A program made the translations under genes and the position numbers. Source: a bacterium UBA7470 (lineage in GTDB: Bacteria > Pseudomonadota > Gammaproteobacteria > Burkholderiales > Burkholderiaceae_C). From it: a stretch of DNA of 14,823 nt. Below the pieces are notes generated by a model. It saw only the letters and a program-made list of their open reading frames with translations, was not told the origin of the DNA and did not search any database. The stretch lies in the NCBI GenBank assembly GCA_002479815.1, contig DLPA01000152.1, forward strand, positions 1 to 14,823. The letters run 5' to 3'. Below are positions 6,757 through 14,491 of this stretch, piece after piece. Position 1 is the first letter of the stretch. Each line of letters opens with the position of its first letter.

Positions 6757-8076
6757 ATGCCCGGTTACTCTGATCCCGCCTTTGACACCTTGGCCTTGCA
6801 CGCAGGCGCTGCGCCTGATGCGACGACGGGGGCGCGTGCCGTCCCGATTCATTTGACCACCTCATTCGTGTTTGAGTCCAGCGACCATGCAGCGGCCTTG
6901 TTCAATTTGGAACGTGCGGGCCATGTCTATAGCCGCATCAGCAATCCCACCAATGCGGTGCTGGAGCAGCGAGTCGCAGCCCTAGAAGGTGGCGTGGGCG
7001 CGATCAGCGTTGCCAGTGGGCAAGCGGCCTTGCACTTGTGTGTGGCGACGCTCATGGGCGCGGGCGGGCACATCGTTTCCAGCTCGGCCTTGTATGGGGG
7101 ATCGCACAATTTGCTGCACTACACCTTGTCGCGTTTTGGCATTGAAACGACGTTTGTCGCGCCTCACGATGTCGATGCGTGGAAAGCCGCCATCCGGCCC
7201 AACACCCGTCTGTTGTTTGGCGAAACGGTGGGCAATCCGGGCTTGGATGTGTTGGACATTCCCACCATCGCCCAAATTGCCCACGACGCTGGTGTGCCCT
7301 TGCTGGTCGATGCCACCTTGACCACGCCTTGGCATCAGCAGCCGCTGGCACTGGGGGCAGACTTGGTGTACCACTCTGCCACCAAATTTTTAAGCGGTCA
7401 TGGCACGGTGATTGGGGGTGTGGTGGTGGATGGCGGTAGTTTTGACTGGGCCGCCGAATACGCCCGCTCAGGCCGATTTGCGGAACTGGCAGCCCCCTAC
7501 GAGGGCTTTCACGGCATGAACTTTGCCGAGGAAAGCACCGTGGGCGCGTTCCTGCTGCGGGCGCGGCGCGAGGGCTTGCGTGATTTCGGCGCGTGCTTGT
7601 CGCCCCACAGCGCGTGGCTGATTTTGCAAGGCTTAGAAACCTTGCCGCTGCGGATGGAGCGCCACATGCGAAACACCGAAACCATCGTCGCCTTCTTAGC
7701 CAGTCACCCCTTGGTGGCGCGTGTCGGGCATCCGCTGCTGGAGACGCATCCCAGCCATGCGCTGGCCCACAAGCTGCTGCGGCACGGGCCTGCGGGCGCG
7801 GGGTCGGTGTTCAGTTTTGACTTGAAAGGCAGTCGTGCCCAAGGTCGCGCTTTCATCGAAGCCTTGCGCTTGTTCAGCCACTTGGCGAATGTGGGCGATT
7901 GCCGCAGCTTGGTCATCCACCCCGCCAGCACCACCCACTTCAGAATGAGCGATGAAGCACTGGTCAAAGCCGGCATCGGCCCGGGCACGATACGGCTGTC
8001 CATCGGCTTAGAAGACCCGCAAGATTTGATCGACGACCTCAAACGCGCCCTAAAAGCGGCGGAGAAAGCCGCCTAA
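6757..8076 (+). CDS. metY: O-acetylhomoserine aminocarboxypropyltransferase (sulfhydrylase)
   Basis: The 439-residue product is a PLP enzyme of the Cys/Met-metabolism family and has MetY-like length. Seen in it are YSRISNPTN (58-66, PLP-phosphate Tyr/Arg from the partner subunit), ASGQAA (86-91), the PLP-stacking Tyr113 in ALYGGS, Asp185 for the pyridine nitrogen, and the Schiff-base Lys210 in SATKFLSGHG. After Asp185 it has AT where many relatives have NT. It should make homocysteine from O-acetylhomoserine and sulfide in the cytoplasm. Against the shorter MetZ/MetB/MetC relatives, length and the NFAEESTVGAFLLRAR region favour MetY. The start has only a weak GAG 5 nt upstream, so its translation may depend on leader structure. 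An alpha/beta hydrolase gene follows 39 nt downstream. Confidence 0.88.
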   Translation: MPGYSDPAFDTLALHAGAAPDATTGARAVPIHLTTSFVFESSDHAAALFNLERAGHVYSRISNPTNAVLEQRVAALEGGVGAISVASGQAALHLCVATLMGAGGHIVSSSALYGGSHNLLHYTLSRFGIETTFVAPHDVDAWKAAIRPNTRLLFGETVGNPGLDVLDIPTIAQIAHDAGVPLLVDATLTTPWHQQPLALGADLVYHSATKFLSGHGTVIGGVVVDGGSFDWAAEYARSGRFAELAAPYEGFHGMNFAEESTVGAFLLRARREGLRDFGACLSPHSAWLILQGLETLPLRMERHMRNTETIVAFLASHPLVARVGHPLLETHPSHALAHKLLRHGPAGAGSVFSFDLKGSRAQGRAFIEALRLFSHLANVGDCRSLVIHPASTTHFRMSDEALVKAGIGPGTIRLSIGLEDPQDLIDDLKRALKAAEKAA

Positions 8077-8115
8077 AGTGGGATGGGCTGTCTATTTTTG
8101 AAAGCAAGACCAGTC

Positions 8116-8958
8116 ATGCAGATCGACATCACCACCGCACCAGCAGCCTTCAGCGTGTACGCCTACACGGGGGGCAAAACCTTTGATCCGGCACAGCCTA
8201 CCGTGGTGTTCATCCACGGCGTGCTCAACGACCACAGCGTCTGGATTTTGCAAAGCCGCTATCTGGCCCATCATGGCTGGAATGTGTTGGCCTTGGACTT
8301 GCCCGGTCACGGGCGCAGCACGGGCGATGCGCCCGCCAGCGTGGAGCAAGCCGCCGATGCCGTGGTGCAGGTGCTGGACGCGCTGGGCATCGCACAAGCG
8401 GCCTTGGTGGGGCACAGTTGGGGGTCTTTGATTGCCTTAGAGGCCGCCGCACGCTTGCAACACCGCGCCACGCACGCGGTGCTGGTGGGCACGGCTTACC
8501 CCATGAAAGTCTCGGCGGCCCTCATCGACGCATCGCTGAACGACCCGATGAAGGCGCTGGCAATGGTGAACGTGTTTTCGCGCAGCACCTTGGCCCCACC
8601 GCCCTCGGCCTTGGGGGCGGGCACTTGGATTTATGGCGCGGGCATGGCCTTGGGCAAGCGCGTTTTAGCCAGCAACCCGAGGGTCAACGTCTTCCACCGT
8701 GGGTTTGTCGCTTGCGACAGCTACGCCAACGGGGAAGCCGCCATCACCGCCTTGACCTGTCCTGTCCTGTTCTTGCTGGGCAGCGACGATCAGATGACGC
8801 ACCCCAAAGCCGCCCAAGGCTTGATCCGCACCGCCCGCGCCGCAGGCCGGCAGGTGGAAGTCGTGTCCGTGCCCGTCGGTCATCACCAAATGACCGAAGC
8901 ACCCGAGGCGACCTTGACCGCCCTACACGACTTCATCACACAGAAGGCACAGGCATGA
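8116..8958 (+). CDS. Alpha/beta-fold hydrolase
   Basis: The 280-residue product has an N-terminal FIHGVLNDHSVW (oxyanion HG), LDLPGHGRS, a nucleophile elbow GHSWGS with Ser101, an acid in LLGSDDQMT (Asp224 or Asp225), and a His in VGHHQMTEAP (His256 or His257). The triad is complete. Substrate cannot be read from the sequence; esterases, lactonases and haloperoxidase-like enzymes share this layout. There is no signal peptide, so it is likely cytoplasmic. It follows metY closely on the same strand and is probably cotranscribed, but a role in methionine metabolism is only inferred. An in-frame ATG at 8083 would add 11 residues (MGCLFLKARPV); I prefer 8116 because homologous folds begin near it. 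Its TGA overlaps an ATG (ATGA) of a short ORF. Confidence 0.85.
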   Translation: MQIDITTAPAAFSVYAYTGGKTFDPAQPTVVFIHGVLNDHSVWILQSRYLAHHGWNVLALDLPGHGRSTGDAPASVEQAADAVVQVLDALGIAQAALVGHSWGSLIALEAAARLQHRATHAVLVGTAYPMKVSAALIDASLNDPMKALAMVNVFSRSTLAPPPSALGAGTWIYGAGMALGKRVLASNPRVNVFHRGFVACDSYANGEAAITALTCPVLFLLGSDDQMTHPKAAQGLIRTARAAGRQVEVVSVPVGHHQMTEAPEATLTALHDFITQKAQA

Positions 8959-9098
8959 CGGTCATGTCCACCGACATCACGCCGTCTTGCTCGGGTATTG
9001 GTGTGCGTCGGCGCAGTCAAGCGTCACCCTGCCGTCTCACCCCCTGGGCTTCACCCATGCGTGTGGCTTTTGTGGTAAACGGTGAAGAATGTGGGTGA
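8955..9098 (+). CDS. Possible 47-residue ORF coupled to the hydrolase gene
   Basis: The ATG at 8955 overlaps the hydrolase stop as ATGA, the usual form of translational coupling, and opens 47 codons ending in TGA at 9096-9098. The peptide is Ser/Arg/Cys-rich at first (CSGIGVRRRSQASPCRL) and ends in VAFVVNGEECG. No family is recognised and there is no separate Shine-Dalgarno. It ends 17 nt before repeat copy B. It may be a real small protein, the decayed remnant of a longer gene, or chance. Confidence 0.25.
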   Translation: MTVMSTDITPSCSGIGVRRRSQASPCRLTPWASPMRVAFVVNGEECG

Positions 9099-9115
9099 TG
9101 CGTTTGATATAACTC

Positions 9116-9364
9116 TAAAAATAATAGTAAAAAAAGTGAGCTGCTTACGCAACAAATACCATACTTTTGATCTATTTCAATCTAAAAACAAGCCGTTTTT
9201 TTATAAAAAAATGCCGTTCAGGGTGTTAAAAACCCGTTTTTGAGGTTCTCCCCACGCGTTTAAAGCCCATTTTTGATGATTTTAGGTCTTTTTTTCAGAA
9301 TAAAAACGGCTGCATTACTTGTATCACTTGCGTAAGCAGCTCATTTTTTTAACTATGCTTTTTA
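9116..9364 (+). repeat. Copy B of the ~247-bp terminal-inverted-repeat element
   Basis: The arms at 9116-9152 and 9328-9364 match at 33 of 37 positions when one is reversed and complemented. They share GAGCTGCTTACGCAA with copy A. The 249-bp length matches the other copies within 3 bp. The interior is AT-rich and non-coding. AAAAACCCGTTTTTGAGG, CCCCACGC and AATAAAAACGGCTG recur in one or both other copies in the same order. The right end lies 6 nt from the stop codon of the minus-strand acyltransferase gene, and the left side faces the end of the hydrolase transcript, so the element sits between convergent genes. Confidence 0.85.
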
Positions 9365-9370
9365 TATGCT

Positions 9371-10222
9371 TCATCCGTCATGGGACACACGATCGCTGGC
9401 TAGAAAATGTTTGCGATAACGGGGGTGCAAGTCAGCCAAGCGCATCATCATGGGCAAATCGGCACTGTTGAAGTCGGGGTCCCATGCAGGTGCGCCCAAA
9501 ATTTTTGCACCTAAGCGCAAATAGCCTTGTATCAGGGCGGGGGCTTGCACCTCCAGATCGCTGTGCAGGCGATGCACAGGCAAAGGCAGGCGTGGACGGA
9601 CATGACAATCCACAGTGGCCAAGTGCGTGCGCTCCAACTGCCGCCATAGGCTGGCGGCGGTGTGGCCGCCATCGGTCATGGGAATGCTGGCGCAGCCGAT
9701 CATGGTGTCGAGTTGGTTGCGCACCATGAACGAGGCCAAGGCACTCCACAAGGCCATGATGACCCCCCCGTGGCGATGCTCGGGGTGGACGCAACTGCGG
9801 CCCAATTCCACCATGCGCTCACGTATGCTGCGCAAACGGGTCAAATCAAACTCGGTATCGGTGTAAAAGCTGCCCACCCGTTTGGCTTGAACGGGCGTTA
9901 AGACGCGGTAGGTGCCAATCACTTCCTGCGTGGCGCTGTCTCGCACCAGCAAGTGCTCGCAATAGTCATCAAATAAATCAATGTCATGCAAAGCGATCGT
10001 TTGGGGCAGGCGTGCGCCCATTTCACCGGCGAAGACGGCGTATCTCAGTCGCTGTGCGGCACGCACGTCGTCTTGGTGGCTGGCCCATGCGACTTCGATA
10101 CCCGTCTTACCCAATGTTTGAAGGGCCTTGCCCACCACAGGTGTTTCGCTGGGTTGATGAAGCGACCCCCGAGGCCAAGTTGTCAGCGTTAAGTCCAAAG
10201 TAGGGGTAGGCAATTCTTTCAT
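9371..10222 (-). CDS. OlsB-like GNAT acyltransferase (ornithine-lipid type)
   Basis: From the ATG at 10222 the product has 283 residues. In order it shows RLRYAVFAGEMGA (58-70), DDYCEHLLV (85-93), VIGTYRVL (101-108), ELGRSCVHP (139-147, acyl-CoA/ACP-binding region) and a C-terminal block PALIQGYLRLGAKILG...AWDPDFNSADLPMM...HPRYRKHF (228-273) that is characteristic of OlsB-family proteins. OlsB transfers a 3-hydroxyacyl group from ACP to the alpha-amino group of ornithine, the first step to phosphorus-free ornithine lipids. No OlsA-type partner is in the window, and related GNATs have other acceptors, so the substrate is inferred. A GTG at 10261 would add 13 residues; neither start has a clear Shine-Dalgarno. 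The gene ends beside repeat copy B. Confidence 0.75.
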   Translation of the reverse strand: MKELPTPTLDLTLTTWPRGSLHQPSETPVVGKALQTLGKTGIEVAWASHQDDVRAAQRLRYAVFAGEMGARLPQTIALHDIDLFDDYCEHLLVRDSATQEVIGTYRVLTPVQAKRVGSFYTDTEFDLTRLRSIRERMVELGRSCVHPEHRHGGVIMALWSALASFMVRNQLDTMIGCASIPMTDGGHTAASLWRQLERTHLATVDCHVRPRLPLPVHRLHSDLEVQAPALIQGYLRLGAKILGAPAWDPDFNSADLPMMMRLADLHPRYRKHFLASDRVSHDG

Positions 10223-10406
10223 AGCACCACAGTCAGTTAGAGGAAGGTGTCCAAACCTCACTTGTTGTCAGTGAGGTGCTTGGAGATGGCGACATTCTGG
10301 AAAACTGCGATGTCAAATGTGTGTCGCTGGTATGAATCTTGTGTGACTTCAAAGCGCGGTAAGCGCCGTCCTTCTGACTTGATGCCGTGGCGGAGAGGAT
10401 TTCTCA

Positions 10407-11245
10407 ATGACCATCGTCAGGCTTCCACTTTTGAATGAGCGTGCCATGTTTTCTCACTCTCTTTTGTTTTCCTATCCGGCAGAAATTACACATCAAGAAG
10501 CGGTGACGGGGGGTGTGCTTGGCACGGCTTTGGGGGACGCGTGGGGTTTACCATTTGAAGGTTTGTCGCGGCGGCGTACCCAAAGATGGATGGGGCTGGG
10601 GCCTTTGCGTCACCGTTTGTGGTTTGGCATGGGTTTGTGCTCTGACGATACGGAACACACTTGTCTATTGGCCCAAGCGCTTTTGGCGGCACGTCTTCGC
10701 AGTCGCCCCAACACCACACCTGAAGGCATGGTCAAGTTGTTTCGAACCGATTTAACCGCACGCTTGCGCTGGTGGTTGCTGGGTTTGCCAGCGGGCATTG
10801 GGTGGGCCACCTTGCGTGCGTTGTGGCGTCACTGGGCCTTGTGCTTGTTTCCTCATGTCGAAGGGGTGGCTTCTGCGGGCAACGGCCCAGCCATGCGCAG
10901 TGCGCTGTTGGGCGTTTGTGCGGGGCATGATTTGTCCTTGCTGCGCGACTTGGTTCGCGCCAGCACCCGCATCACCCACACCGATTTGCGGACCGAACAT
11001 GGTGCGTTAGCGGTAGCGTTGGCTGCGCATTTGGTCGCACAAGCCTTGCGTCAAGTCGTGATGTGGCGTGGCTGCGCGAATTGGGTCGTCGTGTGGCGCT
11101 GTCGTGGCCTGGTGCAGATCGTGAGTCAGTAGCTGAAACAACAGCACCCTTGCCGCTTTCGTTGACAGGCTTGATGATGCGTAACTGCCTATTTTTTTGG
11201 TTGGTGCTGCTGTTGGGCTTGCGCCGCTTGCTCCCGCCGTATTGA
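10407..11245 (+). pseudogene. ADP-ribosylglycohydrolase (DraG/ARH) gene, frameshifted and internally deleted
   Basis: The first frame (ATG 10407, GAGAGGA at 10393-10399) carries the family's N-terminal half: GGVLGTALGDAWGLPFE (35-51), the metal-binding SDDT (79-82), GNGPAMRSALLG, and ITHTDLRTEHGALAVALAAHLVAQ in two parts. Between about 11030 and 11060 the homologous reading moves to another frame: ASSRDVAWLRELGRRVAL, ending at 11245 in FFWLVLLLGLRRLLPPY. The first frame itself runs on to a TAG at 11130-11132 with an unrelated tail (241 residues). The second metal-binding motif expected near the C-terminus (GGDTDT type) is in neither frame, although the extreme C-terminal segment seems kept. 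I infer one frameshift plus loss of the catalytic C-terminal part, hence an inactive product. Confidence 0.65.
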
Positions 11246-11253
11246 GTTTTTGT

Positions 11254-12261
11254 TTACGTCCCGTCTTTGAGCAACGCAGTAGCTTCTTCTTGGGGCGTGC
11301 GCATATGGTAATTGGCCACGACTCGGTTGCGCCCGCTGCGTTTGGCGTGGTAGAGCATCCGATCAGCCAAGCTGATTAAATCGTTCAATCCTTGTGGGGC
11401 TTCGTATTGTGCGACTCCAGCAGAAAGCGTGCAGTGTACGGTTTGAGTGGGATCGTCAGGCAGTGGTATAGGGGTCTCCGCCAAAGCCACGCGTAAGGCA
11501 TCCAAAATCTCAACAGCCAGATGCAAAGGCGTGCCAGGCATCATCACCAAGAATTCTTCGCCGCCGTAGCGAAATACGCCATCGGTGCTGCGAAAACGAT
11601 CACGCAAAATATGGGCCACAGCACGCAGCACGGCATCACCAGCAAGATGTCCGTAACGGTCGTTGATGGATTTGAAGTGATCCACGTCGATCATCGCCAA
11701 CGACACGTGTTGACCCTCTTGCGCGCTGACGACCAGTTGCGTCTCTAAGGTTTCATTGGCCCAAGATCGGTTGTACAAACCTGTCAGTGCATCGGTTTGG
11801 GCCAAACTGCGCAAACGCTGCGCTGTGGATCGGCTGGACTTGAGCATATCGGTTTGTCGCCGAAAGTGATTCGCTTGCAAACGCAGCAAGTTGATCGCGA
11901 CCAAAGGCTCGCGCCTGATGAGATCCAAAACCACAGCATCTGGAATGTCCAACACCTTAGAAGGTGAAGCCGCGAGCACGAAAGAGGAGGGCGGACGCTG
12001 ATCGACCAACGACACTTCGCCCACACAATCGCCGACGGGGACACTGACCACAGGCTCGGTGTCGCTGCGAGCAACCCGCACGTGCAGCTCGCCCGACAAC
12101 AAAAGAAGCAGCGACCGATTCGGTACACCTGGTTCCAGCAACACCTGGCCAAATGCCAAATTCAGCACACGACACCGGTCCAATAAATCCTGGAAGACAG
12201 CGGGAGCCAATCCACAAAATAGGCGCGAAGTTGCGAGTGCTTGTAATGTATCTTCAGTCAT
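11254..12261 (-). CDS. Diguanylate cyclase with N-terminal cyclic-nucleotide-binding-like domain
   Basis: The 335-residue product has a cNMP-binding-type beta barrel (about 10-120) with GDCVGEVSLVDQ (78-89) as its phosphate-binding cassette. A short helical linker (about 120-155) leads to a GGDEF domain. That domain shows DALTGLYNR (157-165), DVDHFKSIND (192-201), active site RYGGEEF (231-237) and an intact RxxD inhibitory site (RSTD, 224-227) five residues before it. It should make c-di-GMP from GTP with product inhibition, under control of the N-terminal domain. The cassette lacks the Arg that contacts the cyclic phosphate in CRP (PPSSFVLA in place of RSAxVxA), so cAMP may not be the ligand. 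There is no membrane segment. It converges with the ADP-ribosylglycohydrolase remnant across 8 nt. Confidence 0.9.
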   Translation of the reverse strand: MTEDTLQALATSRLFCGLAPAVFQDLLDRCRVLNLAFGQVLLEPGVPNRSLLLLLSGELHVRVARSDTEPVVSVPVGDCVGEVSLVDQRPPSSFVLAASPSKVLDIPDAVVLDLIRREPLVAINLLRLQANHFRRQTDMLKSSRSTAQRLRSLAQTDALTGLYNRSWANETLETQLVVSAQEGQHVSLAMIDVDHFKSINDRYGHLAGDAVLRAVAHILRDRFRSTDGVFRYGGEEFLVMMPGTPLHLAVEILDALRVALAETPIPLPDDPTQTVHCTLSAGVAQYEAPQGLNDLISLADRMLYHAKRSGRNRVVANYHMRTPQEEATALLKDGT

Positions 12262-12407
12262 GGTGGTTGTGATCGACAGGGCAACACAGTCTTTTTACGT
12301 GGATTCGATTGTAGAAAGACCCTCTAAATCAAGCGTGTGACATATCATTCAAGTCTGACAGCTTCAACCTTGTTTTTATCACCCGTTGCTCTTTGATTCG
12401 TTCACAA

Positions 12408-13457
12408 ATGAAGCTTTCACTCCTGCAACACTTATCGCTTTCTGTCCCCATTTTTCAATCGCCTATGGCTGGGTCACAAGATCACCGCTTGGCCGTCGCG
12501 GTCAGTCAAGCAGGGGGCTTGGGGGCGCTGCCTGCGGCCATGCTCACACCGGAAGGTTTGCGCGCACAAATACTGGCATTCCGAGCCGCCAGCTCTGGCC
12601 CATTGAATGTCAATTTCTTTTGCCATCTTCCCCCCGCACCTCAGCCCGATGCAGAACAGGCATGGCGCGACGCACTGCATCCTTATTATGAGGAGCACGC
12701 CCTTACCCCCGAGCAAATCCCTTCTGGGGGAGGTCGTCAGCCCTTTGATACGTCCATGGCGCAGGTGATTGAAGACACGAGGCCCGAGGTGGTGAGTTTC
12801 CATTTCGGTCTGCCTACAGCCGATTTAGTGGCGCGCGTCAAGGCGACAGGTGCCAAAGTGCTGTCCAGTGCCACCACTGTCGCTGAAGCACAGTCCTTAG
12901 AGGCGCAGGGGGTCGATGCCGTCATCGCACAAGGCTTAGAAGCCGGCGGGCATCGCGGTCATTTTTTAGACCACGATCTGAGCTTGCAGCTGGGACTCAT
13001 GGCTTTGCTGCCGCAGATCGTTCAGGCCGTCTCCGTACCTGTGATTGCGGCGGGGGGCATCGCCAGCCCTCCAGCCGTGCGGGCCGCTTTGGCCTTGGGC
13101 GCACAAGCCGTCCAAGTCGGCACGGCTTACTTGCTGTGCCCCGAAGCCAACACCAGTGCCGTACACCGCGCCGCCTTGTCCAGCCCACGCGCTGCGCACA
13201 CGAACTTGACACGCCTCTTCAGTGGTCGTCCAGCCCGAGGCATTCCCAACCGTTTGATGCGTGACTTGGGCGCGTTGTCGCCAGTAGCGCCTGCATTTCC
13301 GTTGGCCTCTGACGCTTTGGCCCCCTTGCGCCAAGCGGCAGAACGTCTCGGTCGGGATGATTTTTCACCCCTGTGGGCGGGTCAAGCAGCGGCACAATCG
13401 CGGGCCCAACCCGCCGCAACCGTGACGCAGTGGTTGGCCACGGGGGCATCAGCCTGA
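12408..13457 (+). CDS. Nitronate monooxygenase-family FMN enzyme
   Basis: The 349-residue product is a TIM-barrel flavoprotein of the 2-nitropropane dioxygenase/nitronate monooxygenase family. Visible are an N-terminal PIFQSPMAG, SQAGGLGALPAA, LNVNFFCH, GLEAGGHRG with the conserved His182, AAGGIA (214-219, FMN phosphate binding) and QVGTAYLLCPEA (236-247). These enzymes oxidise alkyl nitronates with O2; many family members have unknown physiological substrates, so the specific reaction is inferred. There is no signal peptide. The ATG at 12408 fits the family N-terminus; an in-frame TTG at 12393 would add five residues. It is transcribed away from the diguanylate cyclase gene and has no operon partner. 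Confidence 0.85.
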   Translation: MKLSLLQHLSLSVPIFQSPMAGSQDHRLAVAVSQAGGLGALPAAMLTPEGLRAQILAFRAASSGPLNVNFFCHLPPAPQPDAEQAWRDALHPYYEEHALTPEQIPSGGGRQPFDTSMAQVIEDTRPEVVSFHFGLPTADLVARVKATGAKVLSSATTVAEAQSLEAQGVDAVIAQGLEAGGHRGHFLDHDLSLQLGLMALLPQIVQAVSVPVIAAGGIASPPAVRAALALGAQAVQVGTAYLLCPEANTSAVHRAALSSPRAAHTNLTRLFSGRPARGIPNRLMRDLGALSPVAPAFPLASDALAPLRQAAERLGRDDFSPLWAGQAAAQSRAQPAATVTQWLATGASA

Positions 13458-13543
13458 ACCAGGCCTGAGCGCCGATCGTCTTCACAGCGCCAGCGTTGTC
13501 GCGAAAAGCCGACAAAGGCCCCAGGAGCCAGTTGGTAAAAAGC

Positions 13544-13549
13544 TATAAT
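13544..13549 (+). promoter_or_regulatory. Consensus -10 box of the rpsU promoter
   Basis: TATAAT is a perfect sigma-70 -10 hexamer, 134 nt before the rpsU start. No good -35 match lies 16-18 nt upstream (the region reads CCAGGA), so an activator or an atypical -35 is possible. Transcription would start near 13556 and give a leader of about 128 nt. Confidence 0.55.
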
Positions 13550-13569
13550 CCTAGGCTTTGCTGGCAAAA

Positions 13570-13603
13570 GCCCGTCGGCCTCTATGATCAACGATAGACG
13601 GGC
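13570..13603 (+). other. Hairpin in the rpsU 5' leader
   Basis: GCCCGTC (13570-13576) is complementary to GACGGGC (13597-13603), and inside it CTAT (13582-13585) can pair with ATAG. The structure lies in the leader between the -10 box and the GTG start. It could be an S21 autoregulatory site or a decayed attenuator; the sequence only shows the pairing. Confidence 0.45.
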
Positions 13604-13683
13604 AACATTCGCTGACACTTGGCATCTGTGGCCCGATCTTCCACGGTGTTTCAAATCAGCACATCCCATGGAAAACCGAAACT

Positions 13684-13896
13684 GTGACCACTATTCGCGT
13701 TAAAGACAACGAACCTTACGAAGTTGCGCTGCGCCGCTTTAAGCGCACCATTGAAAAACTGGGCCTGCTGACCGACTTGCGTGCGCGCGAGTTCTACGAA
13801 AAACCCACCGCCGAGCGCAAGCGCAAAAAAGCAGCTGCTGTGAAGCGCCACTACAAGCGCGTGCGCAGCATGCAGCTGCCGAAGAAGTTGTACTGA
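13684..13896 (+). CDS. rpsU: 30S ribosomal protein S21
   Basis: The 70-residue product is highly basic and matches S21 throughout: TIRVKDNEPYEVALRRFKR at the N-terminus, GLLTDLRAREFYEKPTAERK in the middle, and a Lys/Arg-rich C-terminus ending RSMQLPKKLY. It is the full length for S21, which binds the 30S platform and assists initiation. The start is GTG, placed by the conserved N-terminus, with only a weak GGA upstream. The gene has its own -10 box, a structured leader and a strong terminator before yqeY, so most transcripts probably end after rpsU. Confidence 0.97.
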   Translation: MTTIRVKDNEPYEVALRRFKRTIEKLGLLTDLRAREFYEKPTAERKRKKAAAVKRHYKRVRSMQLPKKLY

Positions 13897-13956
13897 TCGC
13901 TGATGGAGCAGGGGGCTTGAACACAGGCGCTCCTCTCTAAGATCTTTGGATCATTC

Positions 13957-13994
13957 AACCCGCGCACGGGACGCCTGCGCGGGTTTTGTTTTTT
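13957..13994 (+). terminator. Intrinsic terminator between rpsU and yqeY
   Basis: AACCCGCGCA (13957-13966) and TGCGCGGGTT (13976-13985) form a perfect 10-bp GC-rich stem with a 9-nt loop, followed by a T-rich tract TTTTGTTTTTT to 13994. It is the clearest terminator in the window. yqeY expression would need read-through or its own promoter, which I do not see. Confidence 0.88.
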
Positions 13995-14021
13995 GTTCGT
14001 TTCATTTCCAGGAGTCAAGCC

Positions 14022-14483
14022 ATGAGCCTAAAAGCCACCATCAATGAAGACATGAAAGCTGCCATGCGCGCCAAGGACATGGCGCGGTTGGGGACGATAC
14101 GCCTGCTCACCGCTGCGATGAAACAAAAAGAAGTCGATGAGCGCGTCGAATTGGACGATGCCATGATCGTGGCGATTGTCGATAAGCTCATCAAGCAGCG
14201 CAAAGACAGCATCGAAGCCTTCCAAAAAGCCCAGCGTCAGGACCTGGCAGACAAAGAAGCGGCAGAAATGCAGGTCCTGCAAGCCTATCTGCCTGCCCGC
14301 CTCAGTGCCGAAGAAGTCAAAGCAGCTGTGGCAGGCCTGGTACAACAACTCAGCACTGAGCTGGGTCGCACCCCCACAGGGGCCGACATGGGTAAGCTCA
14401 TGAGTGCAGCCAAAACGCAATTGGCAGGTAAAGCCGACATGGGTCAAGTGTCAGCCGCCATCAAAGCAGCGTTGGCCGGATAA
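14022..14483 (+). CDS. GatB/YqeY domain-containing protein
   Basis: The 153-residue product is a complete YqeY-type protein: MSLKATINEDMKAAMRAKD at the N-terminus, LGTIRLLTAAMKQKEVDER (helical domain), then LQAYLPARLSAEEV and a C-terminal TGADMGKLMSAAK...ADMGQVSAAIKAAL domain resembling the GatB tail. That domain suggests a tRNA-related role, but the function of stand-alone YqeY proteins is not settled. AGGAGT (14010-14015) is well spaced for the ATG at 14022; an upstream in-frame start at 13986 would sit in the terminator and is unlikely. It follows rpsU, a common neighbour in this order, and ends 8 nt before repeat copy C. Confidence 0.92.
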   Translation: MSLKATINEDMKAAMRAKDMARLGTIRLLTAAMKQKEVDERVELDDAMIVAIVDKLIKQRKDSIEAFQKAQRQDLADKEAAEMQVLQAYLPARLSAEEVKAAVAGLVQQLSTELGRTPTGADMGKLMSAAKTQLAGKADMGQVSAAIKAALAG

Positions 14484-14491
14484 AGCCTTCA

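Noticed and set aside
8418..9098. 226-residue plus-strand frame overlapping the hydrolase
   Set aside because: Most of it is a shifted reading of the hydrolase gene. Only its last part, from the ATGA overlap at 8955, was kept, as a low-confidence small ORF.
10247..10438. 63-residue plus-strand frame between the OlsB-like gene and the ADP-ribosylglycohydrolase remnant
   Set aside because: No homology, no clear Shine-Dalgarno, and it overlaps the ribosome binding site and start of the next gene.
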